Assembly (NCBI GenBank): GCA_016177205.1
Contig: JACOVS010000035.1
Location: 1-22,725 of the forward strand
DNA from: Candidatus Aenigmatarchaeota archaeon
Lineage (GTDB): Archaea > Aenigmatarchaeota > Aenigmatarchaeia > JACPZZ01
Direction: 5' to 3'
Length of the DNA: 22,725 nucleotides
Positions 14,392-21,677 of this stretch are shown piece by piece. Numbering within the stretch: the first letter of the stretch is position 1; each line of letters opens with the position of its first letter. The notes beneath the pieces were generated by a model. That model was given only the letters and a program-made list of their open reading frames with translations. It was not told the origin of the DNA and ran no database searches. Position numbers and translations under genes: made by a program.

Positions 14392-14400
14392 ATTAAAAGC
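14392..14400 (+). promoter_or_regulatory. TATA box for the aCPSF2 gene
   Basis: ATTAAAAGC is centred about 30 nt before ATG 14426. It lies beside the divergent tRNA-Leu TATA box, so the two promoters share about 20 bp. Of the 354 bases between the small gene and aCPSF2, nearly all are the tRNA-Leu gene and these promoters. Confidence 0.45.
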
Positions 14401-14425
14401 ATAAGTATCAAATAATTCAGGTGCA

Positions 14426-15670
14426 ATGATGGAAATAAGTTTTCATGGGGCCGCGAGAGAAGTCGGCCGCTCCGCCATAGTCATAGAAAACAGGGAAAAA
14501 ATACTTCTGGATTACGGCTTGAAGTTAAACCGCGAGGAGGAACCGGAATACCCGTTGAAGGTGGACCCGAACCACGTTTTTATTTCGCACTCGCACCTGG
14601 ACCACATCGGCGCTGTGCCGTTCCTGGCCAAGCACGGCTACGTAGGAAATTTCTACGCGACAGACCTTACCATAGACCTGATGCGCGTGATGCTTGAAGA
14701 CTCGGCGAAAATCGCAAAGATGGAGGGCTATAACATAAGGTACAGCAGGAAAGACGTGCGTGAAACGCTTAACCGGGGCATAAGCGCGCCGTACAACAAG
14801 ACGCTTAGTTTCAAGAATTTCAGCGCGACTTTTGTGGATGCCGGCCACATACCGGGCTCCGCTGGCGTCGTAATAGAAACCGGCGGCAAGCGGATATTCT
14901 ATACGGGCGACCTGCGCGTCGCGGACACGCGGCTTGTGAACGGCATGAAGGAATTCCCGCAGGCCGACGCGCTGGTGATAGAATCAACCTACGCAGAGCG
15001 CAACCACCCGGACAGGGAAGAGGAGGAAAAAAGGTTTCTGGACGCGGTCCGCACAACAATGGAAAACGGCGGCGTCGCCCTGATACCGGCCTTTGCGCTG
15101 GGCCGTTCGCAGGAAATGCTTTTGATACTCGAGGACCTCGGCTATCCTGTTTACGTTGACGGCATGGCCCGGGAGGCGACAGGCATAATCAGGAATTACC
15201 GCTCCTATCTAAGGGACGGGAAGCGCCTGGACAAGGTTTGTTCGAATGTGGGATTTGTAAAGGACAACCGCCAGCGCGAACAGATCATTGAAGAACCGTG
15301 CGCGATCGTTACTACGGCCGGTTTCGTTCAGGCGGGCCCGTCCGTTTTTTACATACGCCGCCTGTGCCTGCGAAAAAATTCTTCCGTGCTGGTTCCGGGC
15401 TTCCAGGTCGAAGGCTCGCCGGGCCGCCAGCTTTTGGATCACAAAACATACAACCTGGACGGCGAAACCGTCAGGGTGGGCCTTCACGTCGACAGGTTTG
15501 ATTTTTCCGCGCACGGGGACCGCAAAGAACTGCTGCACACGATAAACAAGGTCGGCCCGGAAAAGGTGTTTGTCGTGCACGGAGACAATTGCGAAAAATT
15601 CGCCGCAGAGCTTAAGGAAATGGGCTTTGAAGCATTCGCTCCGGAGATAGGAAACAAATTCCCCTTGTGA
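14426..15670 (+). CDS. Beta-CASP metallo-beta-lactamase ribonuclease, aCPSF2 type
   Basis: A zinc ribonuclease related to the eukaryotic 3'-end cleavage factor CPSF73 and to RNase J. The 414 residues carry the whole set: HSHLDH at 55-60, AGHIPG with H141, TGD with D162, the beta-CASP motif IESTYAER, FSAHGDR with H363 and VFVVHGD with H385. There are no N-terminal KH domains, which separates it from aCPSF1 and fits the shorter aCPSF2 group. An RNase J assignment is the alternative, so I give no gene symbol. It probably processes or degrades RNA in the cytoplasm. rtcA follows after 4 nt, which puts an RNA-cutting and an RNA-end-modifying enzyme in one operon. Confidence 0.9.
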   Translation: MMEISFHGAAREVGRSAIVIENREKILLDYGLKLNREEEPEYPLKVDPNHVFISHSHLDHIGAVPFLAKHGYVGNFYATDLTIDLMRVMLEDSAKIAKMEGYNIRYSRKDVRETLNRGISAPYNKTLSFKNFSATFVDAGHIPGSAGVVIETGGKRIFYTGDLRVADTRLVNGMKEFPQADALVIESTYAERNHPDREEEEKRFLDAVRTTMENGGVALIPAFALGRSQEMLLILEDLGYPVYVDGMAREATGIIRNYRSYLRDGKRLDKVCSNVGFVKDNRQREQIIEEPCAIVTTAGFVQAGPSVFYIRRLCLRKNSSVLVPGFQVEGSPGRQLLDHKTYNLDGETVRVGLHVDRFDFSAHGDRKELLHTINKVGPEKVFVVHGDNCEKFAAELKEMGFEAFAPEIGNKFPL

Positions 15671-15674
15671 TAAG

Positions 15675-16712
15675 ATGATAACTCTGGACGCTTCTGTCGG
15701 GGAGGGCGGCGGGCAGGTTTTGCGGACCGCGACTGCGCTGGCAGCGGTTTTGAAAGAACCCTGCAGCATATACAACATACGCGCCAACAGGCCCAACCCG
15801 GGTTTGCGCGAGCAGCACCTGCAGGGCTTGCTGGCCGTTGCAAAGCTGTGCAACGGATCCGTAAAAAATTCGTTCGTCGGCTCCAAGGAAATAGAATTTT
15901 ATCCCGGGGATTCGTTTGAAAAGCGGGTTGAGGTAAACATATCAACAGCCGGTTCGGTAACGCTGGTACTCCAGTCGTTGATGATAGCGGCGTCTCCGGC
16001 GCGCGAAAACGTCGGGATAAAAATCAGCGGCGGCGCCACGAACACGTCCTGGTCCCCTCCCGTTGATTATACGAAGAACGTATTTTTCCCGCTGCTCGGG
16101 AACATGGGATACGTGGCAGACCTTGAAGTTAAGCGGAGAGGCTTTTATCCGAGAGGCGGCGCAGAAACAGCCTGCAATTTAAAACCTGCAAAAAAACTGA
16201 AAAACATAAGGTTGGAGGACAGGGGCGATGTTAAAATTATCAGGGGCGTTTCCGTGTGCGCCAATTTGCCCGGAAGTGTCGCGGAAAGGCAGAGAATTTC
16301 GGCGGAAAACATCCTGAGAAAAGCGGGCTATGACACGGAAATAAAAGAAGAGGTTGTTAATCCGGATTCGACGGGTTCTGCCCTGGTTTTGTGGGCGGAA
16401 TGCAGAAATTCCGTCCTAGGCGCCGACGCACTGGGAGAGATAAAAAAATCCGCCGAGAACGTGGGAAGGGAGGCGGCGGAAAAAATGGTCGCACAGCTGC
16501 AAGAAGATTTTTCCCTGGACCCCCACGCATCGGACCAGATAATTCCGTATATAGCGCTGGCGCACGGAGAATCCTCCTTCACAACTTCGGAAATAACAAA
16601 GCACACCCTTACAAATATCGGAATATGTGAAAAACTTCTGGGCGTGAAATTTTCGGTCGGCGAAAATAAAATATCCGTGGTTGGCGCTGGCCGTGCGGAC
16701 GGAAACGTTTAA
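15675..16712 (+). CDS. rtcA: RNA 3'-terminal phosphate cyclase
   Basis: Uses ATP, through an adenylated histidine, to turn a 3'-phosphate RNA end into a 2',3'-cyclic phosphate, the end needed by RtcB-type ligases. In 345 residues (normal length) the family marks are GGGQVLRTATALA at the start, RANRPNPGLREQHLQGL (about 37-53), GAxxTSWSPP-type segment near 115-125, FYPRGGAE, and the late HTLTNIG with H310 as the expected nucleotidyl histidine. It is co-transcribed with the beta-CASP nuclease. With intron-containing tRNAs in the window, an RNA-repair or splicing role is reasonable, though RtcA itself is not a known part of tRNA splicing. Confidence 0.95.
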   Translation: MITLDASVGEGGGQVLRTATALAAVLKEPCSIYNIRANRPNPGLREQHLQGLLAVAKLCNGSVKNSFVGSKEIEFYPGDSFEKRVEVNISTAGSVTLVLQSLMIAASPARENVGIKISGGATNTSWSPPVDYTKNVFFPLLGNMGYVADLEVKRRGFYPRGGAETACNLKPAKKLKNIRLEDRGDVKIIRGVSVCANLPGSVAERQRISAENILRKAGYDTEIKEEVVNPDSTGSALVLWAECRNSVLGADALGEIKKSAENVGREAAEKMVAQLQEDFSLDPHASDQIIPYIALAHGESSFTTSEITKHTLTNIGICEKLLGVKFSVGENKISVVGAGRADGNV

Positions 16713-16745
16713 ATAGATGATACCAGAAAAGAGGAACAAGGTGAT
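16707..16745 (+). promoter_or_regulatory. TATA box and Shine-Dalgarno for a tiny acidic ORF
   Basis: GTTTAAATA (16707-16715), overlapping the rtcA stop codon, predicts a start near 16737. AAGGTGAT (16738-16745) then stands 3 nt before GTG 16749. The pair argues that the acidic ORF is expressed. Confidence 0.45.
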
Positions 16746-16748
16746 GCC

Positions 16749-16841
16749 GTGTTCGACGACGAGGAAAACGGGGATGACGAAGACGAGTTGGAAGAAGATG
16801 ACGAAGAGTCGGAAGAAGCCGACGAAGACGACGACGAGTAA
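16749..16841 (+). CDS. Very small, extremely acidic protein (30 residues)
   Basis: From GTG 16749 the frame gives a 30-residue peptide in which about four fifths of residues are Asp or Glu, with no basic residue. Function unknown. Support comes from a TATA box 30-40 nt upstream, a strong Shine-Dalgarno sequence and natural mixing of GAA, GAG, GAC and GAT codons, which argues against a simple triplet repeat. Another frame starting at ATG 16744 would give a Lys/Thr-rich peptide; it is less convincing because its ribosome site is GAGG at 16731. The ORF ends 10 nt before the convergent acdA stop codon. It could be a DNA- or RNA-mimic or a chaperone-like tail; this is speculation. Confidence 0.45.
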   Translation: MFDDEENGDDEDELEEDDEESEEADEDDDE

Positions 16842-16851
16842 CACGTTCATT

Positions 16852-18228
16852 TCAAATTTTGTTTTTTATTTTTCCGTATTGCCATAGGGCTCCGGCAGCC
16901 TTTACAGCCTTTTTCGGCGTCGGGTATGCCGGTATCCCCTCCTTTTCCAGGGCGTGCATGTGAAGTTGCGTGAAATTTCCGCCCGCAGAGCACGCGATAA
17001 CAGGCTTTTTCCTGTCCTTGTAAATTTCCGTTATCGCGTCTATAACATCCGACCCGAGGGTGGAAACTTGCATCAGAAGTATCACCAGTATGCAGTCCAC
17101 GCCAGACTCCTTTGCGATTATATCCAGCGCGTCCTTGTAGCGCTTCGTATCAGCGTCGCCGACAAGGTCCAGCGGGTTGCGCACATTAACGCGGTCCGGA
17201 AGCGCCTCGCGCAAAAGTTTTTCAGCCTCCGCGGAAAAAACCGCAAGCTTCATCCCTTCCTCCTCTATCGCATCGGCCGCTAAAACGCCGAATCCGCCGC
17301 CGTTCGTGACTACAGCGATCCTGTTCCCGGCCAGCGGTTTTTGGTACGCGAGTATCCTGGAGTAATCGAAAAGCTCGTCAACGTCGTTGACTTCTATAAC
17401 TCCGCACTGCCTGAAAACGCCGGAAAAGACCTTCGCCGAGCCTGCCAGCGAACCGGTGTGGGACATCGCGGCCTTTGACCCCGCCTCGCTTTTTCCCGCT
17501 TTTAGCGCGACGATCGGTTTTTTTCTTGAAATGCGGGAGCATACATCGATGAATTTTTTGCCGTCCACAAGGCCTTCGAGATAAAGCGCGATCGCTTTCG
17601 TTGTTTCATCAGTTCCCAGGTAGTCGATTAAATCCGATTCCCTCAGGTCGATGCCGTTGCCGTAGGAAACGAATTTGGACATTCCCACAAGCTCGGAGTG
17701 GGCCCAGTCCAGCACGGCAGCGCCCAGGGCGCCGGACTGCGACACAAAGGAGATGGGGCCTTTCGCCGGCCTGTTCAATTTGTATTGCGGGTTGAAAATC
17801 GTATCCACGCCGCTGTATGTATCCAGTACGCCCAAACAGTTCGGCCCGACCGCGCGCATTTTATATTTTTTGATTATGCTCCCCAGCTCTTTTTCTTTAT
17901 CCGTAGCTCCTGTTTCCGAAAAGCCGCTCGTGATAATGACCAGCGACTTGACGCCTTTCACGCCGCAGTCTTCTACGGTTTCCAAAGCTATCTCCGAAGG
18001 GACTATGATTACGGCCAGGTCGACCCTGCCCTTTATCGCGGACGCCTTTGGGTAGCATTTCAGCCCCATTATCTCGCCGACATTCGGGTTTACCGGGTAA
18101 ATTCTGCCTTTGAATGAAAGCATGAAATTTTTCAGTATCACATTGCCGAACTTTTTCGGGTCCCTGCTGGCGCCGACTATCGCAACAGAAGCGGGGGAAA
18201 ATAGCGTGTCAACGCCCGGGCCGGCCAT
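16852..18228 (-). CDS. acdA: ADP-forming acyl/acetyl-CoA synthetase, alpha subunit
   Basis: Part of the archaeal enzyme that converts acetyl-CoA (or another acyl-CoA), ADP and phosphate to the acid, CoA and ATP, a main fermentative ATP source. The 458 residues begin with the CoA-binding fold (VAIVGASRDPKKFG, about 16-29), continue through GPNCLGVLDT and SFVSQSGALGAAVLDWA, and include the phosphohistidine loop MSHTGSLAG with H256. They end with a second ligase domain (VTNGGGFGVLAADA onward). The ATP-grasp beta subunit is not fused here and is not in the window, so it must be encoded elsewhere. ATG 18228 is close to a TATA element about 25 nt upstream. The substrate cannot be read from the sequence. 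Confidence 0.92.
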   Translation of the reverse strand: MAGPGVDTLFSPASVAIVGASRDPKKFGNVILKNFMLSFKGRIYPVNPNVGEIMGLKCYPKASAIKGRVDLAVIIVPSEIALETVEDCGVKGVKSLVIITSGFSETGATDKEKELGSIIKKYKMRAVGPNCLGVLDTYSGVDTIFNPQYKLNRPAKGPISFVSQSGALGAAVLDWAHSELVGMSKFVSYGNGIDLRESDLIDYLGTDETTKAIALYLEGLVDGKKFIDVCSRISRKKPIVALKAGKSEAGSKAAMSHTGSLAGSAKVFSGVFRQCGVIEVNDVDELFDYSRILAYQKPLAGNRIAVVTNGGGFGVLAADAIEEEGMKLAVFSAEAEKLLREALPDRVNVRNPLDLVGDADTKRYKDALDIIAKESGVDCILVILLMQVSTLGSDVIDAITEIYKDRKKPVIACSAGGNFTQLHMHALEKEGIPAYPTPKKAVKAAGALWQYGKIKNKI

Positions 18229-18258
18229 GATTATAATTTATAAGGCCTATAATTAATT
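18229..18258. promoter_or_regulatory. 30-bp shared divergent promoter of acdA and the aminotransferase
   Basis: Only 30 bp separate the two start codons. The gap is nearly all A and T around AGGCCT (18242-18247). It holds TTATAATTTATAAGG for the plus strand, and the minus-strand TATA element TTAATTATAGG reaches back toward the plus gene. The flanks of AGGCCT form a near-palindrome with a one-base offset. Both transcripts must be leaderless or nearly so. Confidence 0.55.
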
Positions 18259-19422
18259 ATGTTGCGCGGCATAATTTCCAAGCGCGAATCCGAGCTGCCG
18301 CCCAGCGCTATGGGAAACCTTCTGAAAATAGCGGGCGAAGACAAAAAAATAATATCCCTCGGGCCCGGCGAACCTGATTTTTTGCCGCCGCCCGGCGTAA
18401 TCTCGTCTGTAAAAAGGAATGCGGCCAGGGCCACGCATTACGCGCCCACAGAGGGCATTAAAGAGCTGCGGAGGGCGGTCGCCAGGAAATTGAGAAAGGA
18501 AAACAGGATCAGCGCATCCGCAGACAACGTAATCATAACCAACGGCTCCAACGAATCCATCATGATAACGCTGATGTGCACTGTGGATCCGGGCGAGGAG
18601 GTTTTAGTTCCGGACCCGGGATTCATGGACTACAGGCCTGTTGTTGAAATTTTGAACGGATATCCAATACCGTACAAGATATCCGAGGAGGACAACTTTG
18701 AGCTGAACCCCGACCTGATCAGGGAGTCCATAAACCCGGGCAGGACCAAGGTGATTGTCATAAACACCCCCTCGAACCCCACGGGCAACGTGCTGAAAAG
18801 GAAGACCCTTGAAGAGGTCGCCGACATCGCGGTCGATAATAACATTCTGGTCATCGCAGACGAAGCGTATGAAAAATTCGTTTATGGAAAAGCGAAACAC
18901 GTGTCAATGGCGTCGCTTAACGGCGTGCAGGATAACGTGATAACCCTGCAGAGCTTTTCCAAAACCTACGCAATGACCGGTTTTCGCGTCGGCTATTCGG
19001 TTGGCCCTGGAAAAATCATAAACGCGATGAAAAAAGTCCACATATACACGTCGATAAGCGCGCCCACGCTGTCGCAGTTCGCAGCCGTCGATGCGCTAAA
19101 AACAAGGAAAAGCTACATCGAAAAAGCGCGCAAGGGATACGAGCGTCGCGGTTCGCTATTGCACAAGCGGCTTGAAGAGATGGGGTTGCAGTGCAACACG
19201 CCGGAAGGCGCGTTCTACCTTTTCCCGAACATAAAAAATCTTGGCGTAAGCTCCGGTAAGTTCTCAGAATTGATGCTGAAAAGGGCCAAGGTCGCGATAT
19301 TGCCCGGGACCGAGTTTGGAAAACACGGCGAGGGGTTTGTGCGTTTAAGCTATGCCACGGCTTATGAAAAGATCGTCGAAGCCGCGGACAGGATGGAAAA
19401 AGCTGTCAAAAATATGAAATGA
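18259..19422 (+). CDS. Class I PLP-dependent aminotransferase (aspartate aminotransferase-like)
   Basis: Transfers amino groups between amino acids and 2-oxo acids with pyridoxal phosphate. The 387 residues follow fold type I: SLGPGEPDFLPP at the start, HYAPTEGIKELRRAVA, NGSNESIM, NTPSNPTGNV for the cofactor/substrate pocket, IADEAYEKFVYG, and the Schiff-base lysine K235 in SFSKTYAMTGFRVGY. The late FVRLSYA carries the carboxylate-binding arginine. This looks like the aspartate/aromatic subgroup, but the true substrate is not decidable here. It is divergent from acdA and ends 1 nt from the convergent membrane-protein gene. Confidence 0.93.
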   Translation: MLRGIISKRESELPPSAMGNLLKIAGEDKKIISLGPGEPDFLPPPGVISSVKRNAARATHYAPTEGIKELRRAVARKLRKENRISASADNVIITNGSNESIMITLMCTVDPGEEVLVPDPGFMDYRPVVEILNGYPIPYKISEEDNFELNPDLIRESINPGRTKVIVINTPSNPTGNVLKRKTLEEVADIAVDNNILVIADEAYEKFVYGKAKHVSMASLNGVQDNVITLQSFSKTYAMTGFRVGYSVGPGKIINAMKKVHIYTSISAPTLSQFAAVDALKTRKSYIEKARKGYERRGSLLHKRLEEMGLQCNTPEGAFYLFPNIKNLGVSSGKFSELMLKRAKVAILPGTEFGKHGEGFVRLSYATAYEKIVEAADRMEKAVKNMK

Positions 19423-19423
19423 T

Positions 19424-20659
19424 TTAAACGCCCGCTGCTATGCGCCCCATTGTGTAATACATATCCCCGGAAAATCCGGAAAGCATATACGCCACGGCAA
19501 CCAGCCAGATTATCGTTGATACAAGAACCGCAGCACCCTCCTTGTTGCCGTATTTTTGGGCGTGGTAATAAGCTGGAAACGCTATGGAAAACAGTACCGC
19601 CACAGAACTGGCCACAAGGATGAGCACGCTGCCTATCTGGTTTCTAAACAGGTAATACAAAGAACTCCCCAGTAAAGTAATGGCCGCAATTGTCAATGTT
19701 ACGGCAGCCGCAGACAGGAAGCCCGTGAATATTACTCTTGAAAGCGAAAATTTCCTGGCCTTTTTGATGAAATCCGAAACACCTTTCAACAACCCGCCTT
19801 TCATAAGGAAGTTAACCACAAAAATTGCAGCGACAACGCCGATAATCCATTCATGGTAATTCAAAAACCACAGGTTTTTCTCGTTGTAACGGCCGGTGAC
19901 ATGGAAGCTCTCCCACGGATCCAGGTTGGTTTTTGTTTTTACATAACCGCCTGCGTATACGACTTTGTCGGAAATGGTCCTGATGAAATTTGATTGCTCA
20001 TCAGGCAGGGCAGCCATTTTTTGTGTTCCGAAGGATTCGAGCGATGCAAAATTTGGAATATATGTCGTCTTCGTTTCTCCTCCCCTCAGTGAGAGATCTT
20101 CGTCCACACTCACGCTGACGCGCAGGTACGGCGTGTCAAAAGGCGATTTTATGGTTTCAAAGTCGAAATCAAAATTTACGTTTTTATCCACATAGCCAAA
20201 CGCCTTGTAATAGATTATCAAGCTTCCTGTCGCGCCCTGTTCTATCGGTTCGGCCAGGTTAACAACAACCTTTTTTGACCACGACAACTGTTCCTCTGCG
20301 AAATCCAGGTTGACATAACCGCGCTGGTAATAAGGATAGCCGTAGTCGTAAGTAATGCACTTCAAGGCTGAGTTGTCATAATTCAAACATTTCTGCTTTG
20401 GGTAAATTTCCTGGAAAATATAGCGTATGTTTGAACGCCCGGGTATTTCCAGAGTTATCTTGTCAACCTTTTCTTTTTCCGTGTTTAGCTGTATAACCTT
20501 CGCAATTACAGCGGCTTCGCCCTCGCCGTCGAAGACGGCCTGATAATAATGTCCCGGCGAGCCGGCGTAATATGTAGGCGAAACAACGCTCGCCGAGACC
20601 GGCATGGCGTTGGCTAACAAAACAAGCATTAACATTGCGGCCGCCATTTTGTTCTTCAT
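19424..20659 (-). CDS. Secreted-domain membrane protein of unknown function
   Basis: 411 residues. A signal peptide (about 1-24, ending near VSAS) leads to a beta-rich ectodomain of about 240 residues, with two cysteines (in PKQKCLNYD and ALKCITYD) that could pair. Four hydrophobic helices follow in the C-terminal third, separated by a short basic loop (FIKKARKFSLSR). I do not recognise the ectodomain; its Tyr-rich strands and GATGSLIIYYKAFG-type segments suggest an immunoglobulin-like fold, which is inference. ATG 20659 has a TATA element 26 nt upstream. The gene follows the membrane-linked regulator on the same strand, 60 nt away, so the two may work together. Confidence 0.75.
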   Translation of the reverse strand: MKNKMAAAMLMLVLLANAMPVSASVVSPTYYAGSPGHYYQAVFDGEGEAAVIAKVIQLNTEKEKVDKITLEIPGRSNIRYIFQEIYPKQKCLNYDNSALKCITYDYGYPYYQRGYVNLDFAEEQLSWSKKVVVNLAEPIEQGATGSLIIYYKAFGYVDKNVNFDFDFETIKSPFDTPYLRVSVSVDEDLSLRGGETKTTYIPNFASLESFGTQKMAALPDEQSNFIRTISDKVVYAGGYVKTKTNLDPWESFHVTGRYNEKNLWFLNYHEWIIGVVAAIFVVNFLMKGGLLKGVSDFIKKARKFSLSRVIFTGFLSAAAVTLTIAAITLLGSSLYYLFRNQIGSVLILVASSVAVLFSIAFPAYYHAQKYGNKEGAAVLVSTIIWLVAVAYMLSGFSGDMYYTMGRIAAGV

Positions 20660-20680
20660 GTTTTGTAATGCGGCGGAGGC

Positions 20681-20690
20681 GTTAATAACA
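20681..20690 (-). promoter_or_regulatory. TATA-like element for the 411-residue membrane protein
   Basis: TGTTATTAAC on the minus strand, centred 26 nt before ATG 20659. It suggests transcription independent of the upstream regulator gene. Confidence 0.45.
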
Positions 20691-20719
20691 GGTTGCTAAA
20701 TTCTCGGGTATTCCCCCTA

Positions 20720-21217
20720 TCAACGACCCTTCCTGAATAAGCCTTCCAGAAACACGAGCTTTCTCGCAACGAGGTATGCGGAAATTATTATCGCCACGGA
20801 AGCGGCCAGGACAAATAAAGAGGAGATGTCAGGCACGGGCAAAGCCCCGCCCGCGGGCTGGTAACCCTTCCCAACTTCCGCAACGCTCTGCGAGTAGAGC
20901 GAGCCGTTTGAGCTGAAACCAACAGCGAATAAGGCCAGCGCAAGCGGTATTAGTATCCTTATCTCGCTTGGATACGGCGATAACAGGCTTTTGCAGCCGG
21001 GCGTGAGCGAGTAATATTTCCATTTCCTGCCTTCGTCCTGTTGTTCCACCAGGCCCGCTTTGGACATGATGTCAAGGTGTTCCTTGACAGTCGAGGCGTG
21101 CATTTTTAGCCTGGCCGCAAGCTCGGTTAGCGTCATGCGCCGTTCTTTCAGGTGCTTGATAATAACCAGCCTGGTTTCAGAGCCCAAAGCTTTCAAAACG
21201 CCGCTGTTAAGGTCCAT
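20720..21217 (-). CDS. Membrane-tethered ArsR-like winged-helix regulator
   Basis: 165 residues in two parts. Residues 1-75 are an ArsR-type winged helix: LKALGSETRLVIIKHL, then the HTH LTELAARLKMHASTVKEHLDIMSKAGLV, then the wing EQQDEGRKWKYYSLT. The second part has two hydrophobic helices (about 86-103 and 130-151) joined by a loop of about 27 residues that would face outside, and a basic tail. It would be a DNA-binding protein anchored in the membrane, able to sense something outside or in the membrane; the signal is unknown. No metal-binding cysteines are visible. ATG 21217 lies 26 nt from a TATA box. Confidence 0.85.
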   Translation of the reverse strand: MDLNSGVLKALGSETRLVIIKHLKERRMTLTELAARLKMHASTVKEHLDIMSKAGLVEQQDEGRKWKYYSLTPGCKSLLSPYPSEIRILIPLALALFAVGFSSNGSLYSQSVAEVGKGYQPAGGALPVPDISSLFVLAASVAIIISAYLVARKLVFLEGLFRKGR

Positions 21218-21234
21218 GAACTTAACTCGGAAAA

Positions 21235-21250
21235 GAGGTATAAAAAGCCC
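21235..21250 (-). promoter_or_regulatory. TATA box for the membrane-tethered regulator
   Basis: GGGCTTTTTATACCTC on the minus strand, centred about 26 nt before ATG 21217, predicts a leaderless transcript. Confidence 0.6.
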
Positions 21251-21310
21251 TGTGACGCAAAAAGGCGCCGAAATAAGCTTTTTTTAGCTCTAAAACGTTC
21301 AAAAAAGCCA

Positions 21311-21321
21311 TATATTTATAA
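21311..21321 (+). promoter_or_regulatory. TATA box for the 87-residue HTH gene
   Basis: TATATTTATAA is centred about 29 nt before ATG 21345. It is divergent from the regulator promoter, with about 60 bp between the two TATA boxes. Confidence 0.6.
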
Positions 21322-21344
21322 GGGAAGCCGGATAATAGAATATA

Positions 21345-21608
21345 ATGGCTGGCAGGCGACAGAGTTCTTCCGGCGATTTGAAGGATTCCATTCTAACCGT
21401 CATGGGAAAATACACCAACACACCCATGAGCATACAAAAACTTAGTTTGTTGATCTCTTTTGAAAACAGGGGCATGACGACCTCCTGGAAGACCGTCAAA
21501 AAGCATGTCGACAAGCTGGTTGTTGAAAAAAAACTTAAGACGATAAAGCTGCCCAACATCGAAAAGCCGGAAGAAGGCCCGATAACAGGTTACCTTTTGA
21601 AAGGCTGA
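21345..21608 (+). CDS. Small helix-turn-helix protein
   Basis: 87 residues. After a polar, basic N-terminus, the stretch DLKDSILTVMGKYTNTPMSIQKLSLLIS, then TTSWKTVKKHVDKLVVEKKLKTIKL, reads as a winged helix-turn-helix with a recognition helix around SWKTVKKHVDKL and a short wing. It is probably a transcription factor; the target is unknown. It is divergent from the membrane-tethered regulator and upstream of the flavoprotein gene, which has its own TATA box. Start ATG 21345 is set by the TATA spacing. Confidence 0.7.
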   Translation: MAGRRQSSSGDLKDSILTVMGKYTNTPMSIQKLSLLISFENRGMTTSWKTVKKHVDKLVVEKKLKTIKLPNIEKPEEGPITGYLLKG

Positions 21609-21643
21609 CCGTTTTTGGGATTTGTTGTTTTCTTGGGAAGAAA

Positions 21644-21656
21644 GTTTATTTAAGCC
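21644..21656 (+). promoter_or_regulatory. TATA box for the thioredoxin reductase gene
   Basis: GTTTATTTAAGCC is centred about 28 nt before ATG 21678. The second ATG at 21684 is in the same frame and also possible. Confidence 0.55.
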
Positions 21657-21677
21657 TGAATTCCAAATTGGTAGTCG

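Noticed and set aside
15209..15886. 225-residue minus-strand frame
   Set aside because: Lies across the aCPSF2 and rtcA coding regions, which carry complete motifs; no independent signals.
16416..16850. 144-residue hydrophobic minus-strand frame
   Set aside because: Antisense to rtcA and to the acidic ORF. Its Val/Phe-rich start is simply the complement of the acidic GAC/GAA codons.
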